Assembly: GCF_013403955.1 (NCBI RefSeq)
Contig: NZ_JABFDG010000001.1
Coordinates: forward strand, 1,488,001 to 1,552,000
Direction of reading: 5' to 3'
From: Winogradskyella vidalii
GTDB lineage: Bacteria; Bacteroidota; Bacteroidia; Flavobacteriales; Flavobacteriaceae
DNA: 64,000 nucleotides
This document shows positions 7,545 to 16,000 of this stretch, piece after piece. A program made the translations under genes and the position numbers. The stretch's first letter is position 1, and each line of letters opens with the position of its first letter. The notes under the pieces were generated by a model, which saw only the letters and a program-made list of their open reading frames with translations, did no database searches and was not told the origin of the DNA.

Positions 7545-8192
7545 ATGAATGCAGACTTAGGTGATTATAGAAAATCCTACGAAAAGGGAGAATTATTATT
7601 AGATAATGTTCCAGAAAATCCATTAGAATTGTTTAGAGATTGGTTTGTAGAAGTCGATACTCATTTTAATGTTGGTGAGGCCAATGCCATGACAATTTCA
7701 ACTTTTGGCTTAGATGGTTATCCTAAAAATAGGGTAGTGTTGCTAAAAAAATATACACATGAAGGGTTTATTTTCTATACTAATTACGACAGTGAAAAAG
7801 GAAAAGCGATTCTAGAAAACCCTAATGTTTGTTTATCTTTTTTTTGGCCTGCTGCCGAACGGCAAATTATTATCAAAGGTAAGGCTGAAAAAATTTCTGA
7901 GAATCTCAGTGATGGTTATTTTGAATCACGACCAAGAGGCAGTCAATTAGGAGCATTAGTTTCTAATCAAAGCGAGGTTGTAAAGGATAGAGCTGAACTA
8001 GAATCTAAATTAAAAGCTTTAGAAGTAGAATTTGAAGGTAAAGCTATCGAACGGCCTAAATATTGGGGCGGTTTTATAATTAAACCCATAGAATTAGAAT
8101 TCTGGCAAGGTCGGCCTAATCGCCTTCATGATAGAATACGCTTTAAATTACAAGCCGATTACAATTGGAAAATTGAACGTTTGGCACCTTGA
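7545..8192 (+). CDS. pdxH: Pyridoxamine 5'-phosphate oxidase
   Basis: FMN-dependent oxidation of pyridoxine or pyridoxamine phosphate to pyridoxal phosphate, the last step of B6 salvage. At 215 residues it has family length. RVVLLKKYTHEGFIFYTNYD holds the FMN/substrate site, followed by SRPRGSQLGALVSNQS and the C-terminal EFWQGRPNRLHDRI signature. The product supplies PLP enzymes such as ThrC, also encoded here. There is no obvious promoter match in the AT-rich 82-bp upstream gap. Confidence 0.96.
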   Translation: MNADLGDYRKSYEKGELLLDNVPENPLELFRDWFVEVDTHFNVGEANAMTISTFGLDGYPKNRVVLLKKYTHEGFIFYTNYDSEKGKAILENPNVCLSFFWPAAERQIIIKGKAEKISENLSDGYFESRPRGSQLGALVSNQSEVVKDRAELESKLKALEVEFEGKAIERPKYWGGFIIKPIELEFWQGRPNRLHDRIRFKLQADYNWKIERLAP

Positions 8193-8506
8193 TCTGTAGT
8201 AGATTATTTCGCTACGTATTATGAAGTATAAAACTTTTTTTTTGGACTTCAATTTACTTCTTAGATTATAATACAGCATTCTTATTTTACAATTATTATA
8301 TCTTTAAAAAGTAGTTAATGTGTTATTCGACGAAACGTATTTATTAACGCTTAAAAGCATGGTTTTTGATTTTGAAAGTGTATTTCATCGATGATTTGCA
8401 TTAAAAATCGATTAAGTGCGTGTATTTTATCGATTTTAACATTTTTTTAACAGTTTGATTCAAATATGAAGTTAATTTAGTAGTCCCAAACCTAATTAAC
8501 CTACAT
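8193..8506. other. Intergenic region pdxH to CAP gene, with inverted repeat
   Basis: This 314-bp stretch is AT-rich and holds no convincing gene. AAAATCGAT (8404-8412) and ATCGATTTT (8429-8437) form a perfect inverted repeat with 16 bp between arms, and another ATCGAT lies near 8389. It lies about 70 bp before the CAP lipoprotein start, a reasonable place for an operator. No clear TAnnTTTG element was found. Confidence 0.4.
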
Positions 8507-9007
8507 ATGAATGCCTCTAAACTCTTGCCATTATTGGCTATTGTTGCCATTTTTAGTTTTACATCTTGTTCAACTGATACTATGGATGATGATACATTAA
8601 AAGCTATTGAAGTCTCTAATGTACCCCAAGCAAAACAGATTGAAATAGAAATTATGGAAATCATCAATGACTACAGAATCAATGAAGGGTTAAACCCTTT
8701 GCAATACCATAGTGTAGTGAAAGCTGTAGCTTATACCCATACTGACTATATGATTGAAGCTAATAACGTGTCGCACGATAATTTCTATTTAAGAAAGCAA
8801 AGTCTTCAGGCTAACGCAAGTGCCGATTTAGTATCTGAAAATGTAGCCTACGGCTTTAATTCTGCAGAATCAGTTGTAAATGCTTGGCTAAATAGTCCAA
8901 GCCATAAGGCTAACATAGAAGGTGATTTTACTGATTTTGATGTTTCAGCAGAAATGAATACACAAGGGAAGTGGTATTTTACTAATATTTTTATTAAGCG
9001 TGGTTAA
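8507..9007 (+). CDS. CAP (SCP/PR-1) domain lipoprotein
   Basis: A 166-residue lipoprotein: signal peptide 1-20 ending FTSC, then an acidic tether (STDTMDDDT). The CAP domain spans about 48-165: INDYRINEGLNPLQYH, the His in VSHDNF, SENVAYGF, WLNSPSHKANI and WYFTNIFIK. These are the four usual CAP signatures, including both putative metal-site histidines. Bacterial CAP proteins are envelope proteins of mostly unknown function. It is monocistronic as far as visible, facing the next gene tail to tail. Confidence 0.88.
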   Translation: MNASKLLPLLAIVAIFSFTSCSTDTMDDDTLKAIEVSNVPQAKQIEIEIMEIINDYRINEGLNPLQYHSVVKAVAYTHTDYMIEANNVSHDNFYLRKQSLQANASADLVSENVAYGFNSAESVVNAWLNSPSHKANIEGDFTDFDVSAEMNTQGKWYFTNIFIKRG

Positions 9008-9077
9008 ACAAATAGCTACACACTCAATTCTATTTTTTTTAAGTAGATAACAGTATTTATAGAGGGCTGTGTATACT

Positions 9078-9983
9078 TTAATCTTCTTTTTCATAGAGCA
9101 CCTTCACCTTTATAAAAGGTGCCGTATAAAACTTCTTTTTAAATACAGATTTTCGTTTGTTTTTATGCCATTCATTAGAGCGGAATCTAGAATATTCTAG
9201 ATTCTTTTTTGTATGTGTATAAAGCACATTTGGCGTTGTTAAGTACATAGAACTTTCTATGGTTACGTCGTCTGGCTTGATGGTTTCTATACCTATAAAA
9301 ATTCCATTCTTAAAAAAAGGGATGGCTTTATCTTCTAAATCAATTTTATAGTTCTTTGTGTCTATTTTAGGCTTGATGATGATATTTTCAAAATGTAAAA
9401 GAGCTCCTGGGAATCCTAAATGATTAACATCATAAAAAGCTAATCTATAATACGTTTTATAGGTTTTATAGTCGTTATTTATTCTGCTTTTAAATTTTAA
9501 ATGCAGTTCTGTGAGTTTTCCTTTTTTATGTTTTGGGTTTTCAATAAAGCTGGCTGTTTCAGAACCATAGGGTAAAGAAGAGGGATAAGTTTGTTTTCTA
9601 CTTCCTGTAGAAAGTTGAATTTTGTTATGGCTATATCTTTTTTTCTTGTCTAATATTAAAACCTCTTTTAAGTGTTCAGTTTTTGGAATTAATTGAAAAT
9701 TGAGCTGATACGTTTTCTCTTCTTTAAATTGAGACATAGGTATAGCTTTGTTTTTATATCCAATTAATGAGATGATTAAGGTGTCTTTAACTGTTGTTTT
9801 AGATAAATTTAAATCATAGCAGCCATTCTCATTGCTATAAGCTCCTATAGGTTTTCCTTTAATCACCAAATTAGCATAAGATAGTTTTTCATTGCTCATA
9901 CTATCTATGATAACTCCTTTTAATGATTGAGAATAGGTTATTAGTTGATAAAGAAGTAAGCTTGTAAATATGAGATATTTCAC
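9078..9983 (-). CDS. Envelope protein with carboxypeptidase-regulatory-like domain
   Basis: 301 residues: signal peptide (about 1-18, ending TYSQS), then a CarboxypepD_reg-like beta-sandwich (about 20-105: LKGVIIDSMSNEKLSYANLV, YSNENGCYDLNL, DTLIISLIGYK). This domain is typical of the N-termini of Bacteroidota outer-membrane proteins. No TonB plug or barrel follows; the remaining 190 residues are basic, with strand-rich segments such as GIFIGIETIKPDD, and match no family I know. It is probably periplasmic or outer-membrane associated. It has no tight neighbours. Confidence 0.7.
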   Translation of the reverse strand: MKYLIFTSLLLYQLITYSQSLKGVIIDSMSNEKLSYANLVIKGKPIGAYSNENGCYDLNLSKTTVKDTLIISLIGYKNKAIPMSQFKEEKTYQLNFQLIPKTEHLKEVLILDKKKRYSHNKIQLSTGSRKQTYPSSLPYGSETASFIENPKHKKGKLTELHLKFKSRINNDYKTYKTYYRLAFYDVNHLGFPGALLHFENIIIKPKIDTKNYKIDLEDKAIPFFKNGIFIGIETIKPDDVTIESSMYLTTPNVLYTHTKKNLEYSRFRSNEWHKNKRKSVFKKKFYTAPFIKVKVLYEKED

Positions 9984-10072
9984 GGTCTAAAAATAGTTAA
10001 GCAATATTTTGCAAAATAACCTTCTTAAGTCACTTATCCTTTATAAGCTATAGTTGAATTTTATATAAAAAT

Positions 10073-10105
10073 AAAAGAGCAAGCTTATCATAAGCTTGCT
10101 CTTTT
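10073..10105 (-). terminator. Terminator of the T9SS cassette
   Basis: A perfect 15-bp stem: AAAAGAGCAAGCTTA (10073-10087), loop TCA, and the complementary arm 10091-10105. T-runs are present on both strands, and it lies 29 bp beyond the OmpA-family stop. It closes the minus-strand operon that starts near 18720. Confidence 0.9.
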
Positions 10106-10134
10106 CCTTAGTATTAATTTAGTTTGGGATACGT

Positions 10135-12075
10135 TTACTCTTCGGTTTTATTTTTTAAATCGGAATGTAAGATGTAGAAATAAGAACGTCTATTGAGTTG
10201 GTGTTCATCTTCTGTACATTTCACACCATTAGAACATTCATTTAATAAGCGTGTTTCTCCATATCCAATGGCACTTTCAATTCTACTAACATCAATTCCT
10301 CTTGAAATGATATAATCTTTAGTTGATTTTGCACGCCTATCTGATAATTTTAAGTTGTAATTATCACGACCTCTACTATCGGTGTGCGATTCAATTTTAA
10401 TTATCATTTCAGGATGTTTTCGCATGACATCTACAATATTTTCTAATTCATATTCTGCATCGGTTCTAATGTTTGATTTATCAAAATCGAAAAAGATAGG
10501 ATTTATGACAATCTGGTTATTCAGAATTAACGATGTCAGTGTTAAGTCAACCGTATTTTCTTTCTCATTTTCATCTGATGTGGTCAGCTTATGCTGATCA
10601 TCTTTATAGTCTGGTTTTGTTCCTAGAATAGTATAAGTAGAATTACAGTCGGCGTCAAAAGTATAACTACCATCTTCTTCAGTTACAACTTCTTCAATAA
10701 TTTTACCTGTTTCATCAATAAGCTGTACGGTTACACCACTTAATATAATATCGGTTCGAGCTTCTCTAGCAATACCTGTGATAGTTTGGCTACATTCAGT
10801 AATATTGAAGCTATAAATATCATCGCTTCCTTTTCCTTCGGGTCTGTTTGAAGAAAAATAGCCTTTATTAGTTTCACTATCTACATAATATGCAAAATCA
10901 TCATAGCCACTATTAAATGGCGCTCCAATATTTACAGGGTCAGCGATTAATTCGTCTTTTAGAATATTAGATTTAAAGATATCCAATAACCCTAAATTCA
11001 AATGACCGTCTGAAGAAAAATAGAAGTTACCATCTTGCGCTATAAAAGGAAACATTTCACGACCTTCAGTATTAATTTTATCGCCTAAATTTTCAGGGTC
11101 TCCATAAGTACCATCGTCATTGATCGCCACTGAATAAATATCAGTTTGTCCAATACCGCCTTCACGATCAGAGACAAAATATAAAGTTTTATTATCCGGA
11201 CTTAATACAGGATGACCTGTGGAGTAAACATCATCATTAAATGGTAATTCTACCACATTAGTCCATGCGTCACCTTCTAGTGTTGCTTTGTATATTTTAA
11301 GATATGTAGTTCCTTCTTTATCGTATTTTAAGCGATTACGTTTGTTGATGTTATCTCTAGTAAAGTACATCGTTTTGCCATCATTTGTTAAGGCAATTGA
11401 TGCTTCATGATAGTCTGTGTTAACGTCTTCGGCATTAATCTGAACAGGTTCGCCGTAAGTTTGTGTGTCGTCTTCTTCATTATCGGTGATTTCAACTTGA
11501 AAGATGTCTAGAAAAGGTTCTTTATTCCAGCTATATACTTTACTGTCATCACCTCTTGATGTTGCAAAGTAGAATGTGTTTTCATGTATATAAGACCCAA
11601 AGTCAGAATTTTCAGAATTGAAAGGTAAGTTTTCAATAGTGACAACCAGGTTTTCATTTTTAGACGTTAGTTTATCAAAAATATCAACTTCATCGGGATT
11701 ATAACCTTTAAGTCTGCTATCTCCTTCTTGTGCTTCCTTTAGTTTTTTAAACCATACATCAGCTTCTTTATAGTTGCCTACACTTCTTAATGATTGTATA
11801 TATTTATAAATATATTCAGCTTCAATATCATTGTGTTCTGTAAGCGCTTTGTTGTACCAATAAACCGCTTTTTCAGAATTAGAGTTGTTGTAGTTAGCAT
11901 CTCCCAAACGCGTTAATACGTGTGCGTCTGCTTTTCCTTTTTCAACGACTTTTTCATAGAGTTCTATGGCTTTAACATAACCGTAGTTTTCAAAGAATTT
12001 GTCTGCCAATTTAGTTTGGGCAAAAGAGCATGAACTGCTTAAAATTATAACGAGCGCTAGTATTTTAATTTTCAT
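10135..12075 (-). CDS. OmpA-family protein with TPR and PD40 repeats (PorE-like)
   Basis: 646 residues from the ATG at 12075. A longer frame begins inside the sprF coding region and would put 20 extra residues before the signal peptide. Order: signal peptide (ending SCSFAQ), TPR repeats (about 25-120), PD40/WD40-like blades (about 160-430, e.g. DGKTMYFTRDN, DNKTLYFVSDREGG), a carboxypeptidase-like domain (about 440-520), and a C-terminal OmpA domain (FDFDKSNIRTDAEYELENI, SHTDSRGRDNYNLKLSDRRA) that should bind peptidoglycan. The architecture is that of the T9SS protein PorE. It lies 13 bp behind sprF. Whether it serves the whole T9SS or only this cargo is unknown. Confidence 0.88.
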   Translation of the reverse strand: MKIKILALVIILSSSCSFAQTKLADKFFENYGYVKAIELYEKVVEKGKADAHVLTRLGDANYNNSNSEKAVYWYNKALTEHNDIEAEYIYKYIQSLRSVGNYKEADVWFKKLKEAQEGDSRLKGYNPDEVDIFDKLTSKNENLVVTIENLPFNSENSDFGSYIHENTFYFATSRGDDSKVYSWNKEPFLDIFQVEITDNEEDDTQTYGEPVQINAEDVNTDYHEASIALTNDGKTMYFTRDNINKRNRLKYDKEGTTYLKIYKATLEGDAWTNVVELPFNDDVYSTGHPVLSPDNKTLYFVSDREGGIGQTDIYSVAINDDGTYGDPENLGDKINTEGREMFPFIAQDGNFYFSSDGHLNLGLLDIFKSNILKDELIADPVNIGAPFNSGYDDFAYYVDSETNKGYFSSNRPEGKGSDDIYSFNITECSQTITGIAREARTDIILSGVTVQLIDETGKIIEEVVTEEDGSYTFDADCNSTYTILGTKPDYKDDQHKLTTSDENEKENTVDLTLTSLILNNQIVINPIFFDFDKSNIRTDAEYELENIVDVMRKHPEMIIKIESHTDSRGRDNYNLKLSDRRAKSTKDYIISRGIDVSRIESAIGYGETRLLNECSNGVKCTEDEHQLNRRSYFYILHSDLKNKTEE

Positions 12076-12088
12076 AATTGGGGTCTTT

Positions 12089-13024
12089 TTAGAAATATCT
12101 TGGCGATTTAATTCGTTTACTTTTAAAGACTTCAAACATCAGTAATACTTCGTGAGTACCACTAGTGTAAGGTCTAATATCTGAAATTGGATATTCATAG
12201 GCATAACCAATTCTAAGCTGTTTAGAGATTTGGAAATCTGCTATTCCACCTATGGCTTCGGCATATTGATTAATACGGTAAGCGCCTCCTAACCATAACT
12301 TTTCATTAAATAAAAAGTTAGCAGAGAGATCAAAAGATAAAGGTGCTCCATTTGTAGCTTTTAATAAAGCAGAAGGTTTTAGTTTTGTGTTTTCACTAAG
12401 GTTAAAGACATAACCACCAGTAAAATAATAACTAATACGTTCTAAGGCAACGTAATCTACTGAGCCGCTTCCACCATTGTTATAATCTGTGTTTAGTATT
12501 CTTGGTGCTGATAAGCCTAAATACCACTTATTAGAGTGTAAGTATACACCAGCTCCAAAGTTAGGACTCCAGCGATTAGATACATCGTCAAAGAATAAAT
12601 CATTTACAACAGAAGGATCGTTAAGAAGCTCTTGATCTAAGCTGTAATGGGTAAACCCACCTTTTAATCCAAAAGCTAATTTTACGGTTTCACTGGCTTT
12701 AATAGTGTACGAATAATCTGCGTATAGGTATGAAAAATTTTCATAACCCAATTTGTCATTGATAAAGGAAACTCCTAGACCCATGTTTTCATTTCGCAAA
12801 GGCGCGTGTACAGATAATGTCTGTGTTTCTGGGCCACCTTCTAGGCCAACCCATTGACTTCTATGTAACCCAACAACACTTAGTGTTTCTCTACTTCCGG
12901 CATAAGCGGGATTAATAGAAATGGTGTTAAACATGTACTGCGTAAACTGAGGTAGCTGCTGAGCAAAGACAGTAGAAACACTCAAAAAAAGTACAGCAAT
13001 ACTTATAATTTTTGATAACTTCAT
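12089..13024 (-). CDS. PorP/SprF family type IX secretion membrane protein
   Basis: 311 residues: signal peptide ending VFAQ, then the family hallmark QYMFNTISINPAYAGS near 29-44 and a strand-rich barrel to the end. In Flavobacterium johnsoniae SprF is needed to secrete the adhesin SprB, and relatives are encoded beside cargo proteins with type B sorting domains, acting as cargo-specific partners. Here it lies 14 bp downstream of just such a cargo and 13 bp before an OmpA/PD40 protein, in one operon. That makes it very likely the dedicated partner of the 1733-residue protein. Confidence 0.93.
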   Translation of the reverse strand: MKLSKIISIAVLFLSVSTVFAQQLPQFTQYMFNTISINPAYAGSRETLSVVGLHRSQWVGLEGGPETQTLSVHAPLRNENMGLGVSFINDKLGYENFSYLYADYSYTIKASETVKLAFGLKGGFTHYSLDQELLNDPSVVNDLFFDDVSNRWSPNFGAGVYLHSNKWYLGLSAPRILNTDYNNGGSGSVDYVALERISYYFTGGYVFNLSENTKLKPSALLKATNGAPLSFDLSANFLFNEKLWLGGAYRINQYAEAIGGIADFQISKQLRIGYAYEYPISDIRPYTSGTHEVLLMFEVFKSKRIKSPRYF

Positions 13025-13038
13025 TGGTTAAGTTTTAT

Positions 13039-16000
13039 TTAGTTTGTGGCTACGTAGATAGGACCTGCCATAGGTGCTAATCCACTATTTCTTAAGTTAA
13101 TAATGTAATAATATGTACCTGTTGGGACTTTCCCAGAATTTCCAATAGAAGAACTATGTGCTTCTCCATTCCAATCATTTAGGTAATTATTTGATTTATA
13201 TATTTCAGCGCCCCAACGGTTGAATATCTGTAACTCTATTACAAATCCACAATCTTCAATACCCGTAATGGTAAAGAATTCATTATGAGCATCGCCGTTA
13301 GCAGTTACCGTTTTTGATATGACAACATCATCTTCTCCACAAGCTAAAACCACACAGTCATCATCTAACGTTACTGTAACTTCTACTTCTGTTGGACAAG
13401 CATCTTCAGTAATAGCATACATAAATGTATATTCACCAACTTCAGCAGTAGTAGGATCAAAGAAGCTTCCATTATTAATAGTTGCATCTCCAGATACAAC
13501 ACTCCATGTTCCATTGGTATTAAAATCACCTGATAATAGTTCGAACAAATCAAATTCAATATCTAGTATACATCGGTTGGCATCATTAGCATAAATAACA
13601 TTTGTCATTTCTACGTTGATAGTTTGTGTGTACAAGGCTTGGTTTTCGCAATCATCAGTAACTGTCCAAGTTCTTGTAATTATGTAGTCGCCGTTTTCAT
13701 TAGGTTCACTTGACGTTTCATCAAAAGATACGCTAATATCATTTGAACAAGAATCTTCAAATACTGGGCTTGGAACTTCTGGAATAGCATCACATAAAAC
13801 CGTTATGTTTTCTTCAAAATCATTTATAGACGTTGGAGGTGTATTATCTTGAACATTAATGATTTGTGTATGCATTGTTTCATTACCACAGCTATCTGTT
13901 GCAATCCATGTACGTTCAATGATATAATCTCCCATACAAGACCCGTTAGTGATTTCTTCTTCAAATACAACATCAGCAGTTCCACAGTTATCTGAAGCAG
14001 TTAATGTTTCTGCTGTTGGTACAGCATCACACTCGGCATCTAAATCTTCTGGTAAGGTTTCGTTAAATGCTGGCGCTGTTGTATCTTGAATTGTAATGGT
14101 TTGTGTGAATGTTGTGGTGTTATCACAATCATCAGTTAAAGTCCATACTCTAGCAATTGTAGATGAAATAGGACAAGTGCCATCCGTAACAGTATCGGTA
14201 AATATAGCTTCAAGTTCTGTTGCACAGTTGTCTGCCTCATCGGTAACGTCTCCGGTAATACTTAAATCATTAATATCGACATCACATTCTACCGTAATAT
14301 CAGTAGGAACAGTAAATGTAGGCACTGTTGTATCTTGAACCGTTATAGTTTGGGTAAAAGTTGTTGTATTATCACAATCATCAGTTAATGTCCATATTCT
14401 AGATATAATTGAAGAATTGGTACAAGAACCATCTGTAATAGTGTCTGTAAATGTAGCTTCAAGATCTGTTGCACAGTTATCTGCTTCATCGGTTACGTCT
14501 CCTGTAATAGTTAAGTCCGTTACATCTTCATCACATTCTAAAGTTATATTAGCAGGTACTGAGAATGTTGGAACAGTAGTATCGTGTACAATAATTGATT
14601 GTGTACATTCAGCACTATTTAAAACCGTGGTTTCATCATCATCACGAACACCATTGCCATTTGTATCTTCATAAGAAGTTACTGTGTAAGTCCGTGTAAT
14701 AGTTTGTTCGCAAGTGTCTTGGTCACTACTGTTTTGAGCCGTAATTTCAATAATTCCACAAGCATTGTCTCCAATAACACCATCGGCATTACCTAAGGCT
14801 TCAAATGCTTCAATTGAATACGAAGTTTCTGAAGGTAAGTCGCTATAGCAATCTACAGTGGTTTCTTCAAAAGTAGGACAAGTCACTTCAAACGCGCAAC
14901 AAATTGCTGCTTCACCAGATAGCGTAATTGTATTACAACCATTTTCATCTGTGATTTCAACATTATATGCTTGATCACCAGCAATAGCAGTTGAAGTCCA
15001 TGTAAAAGTATCATCATCATTAGTGACCCATGTACCAGTTTCTCCTGAGCCTGTTGCAGTGAATGGTGCTGAACCTGTAAAGGTAGCAACAATAGTATAG
15101 GTTAATCCATCTTCTGAACATACCAATTCTTCTGTTGATACTAATGTAATATCATCTGTAAAATTAACAGTAACTTCTAAACGTGTTTGACTTTCACAGC
15201 TATCTGAAGTCGTTTGAGTTGCAAAATAAACATCGCCATCAATTAAAGCTTCAGAAGTATCTAGAGGTGTTGTACTCGTTTCACTTGAGTACCATTGAAT
15301 ATCTTCTCCAGTAGCCATTAAGTCAGCTACAGTTGGCTCACTAGAACTACAAAATTCTTGTGTAGTAGCTCCTGATGGTGCTGATGTTGTATTTGAACTT
15401 ACTGTTATAATAGCAGGTGTAGACGGCGTCCCTATAATATCTGTAATAATATATTCTACTGACGCACCTGAAAAACTTGGTAAAGCTTCAAATGTTACAA
15501 TACCGTTAGCACCAACTGTAAATGTTCCTTCACTCGAAATAGTAACCGTGTTAGTTGGTAATGAAGTTACAGGGTCTAAAAGTTGTACTGAAGTAACATC
15601 AATGTCATAAGTGCCTTCCGAATCATTTTCTAAAGTATTTATCTCAATTTCTGTTTCATCAGTGATACAAGTAAAATCATCTTGTGCCATAGGAGGAATT
15701 ATCTGTGCAGGACAACGTGCACCATCACCAGGGTGTACATCTATTAAATTGCTATAATAGGTAGCATTTATATTTCCTGTGTGTGGCGTTTCTATCCTGT
15801 AAATATTTCCAGATTGATTATTAGCAACATACATATTACCTAGAGCATCTGTAAAGGCTGTTCCAAAGGCATTGTCGGATTCTGAATCTAAGCCGGTCAC
15901 AGCACCTAAGTCATCAATAGTGTTATCCGCAACATTTAAACGTAATAATTTTTTAGTGGCTGTACTCGTTAGCATATATAAATTACCATCAATAGGACTG

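Noticed and set aside
8401-8667. 88-codon minus-strand frame at the CAP gene start
   Set aside because: Overlaps the signal peptide of the CAP lipoprotein on the other strand and has no recognisable domain.
12076-12135. Longer OmpA-family start overlapping sprF
   Set aside because: Adds 20 charged residues before a good signal peptide; the ATG at 12075 fits the family and the 13-bp gap.
13600-14700. Regular repeats suggestive of a CRISPR array or minisatellite
   Set aside because: Repeats are about 240 bp, in frame, and encode HYR/Ig-like domains of the secreted giant; no direct repeat-spacer pattern.
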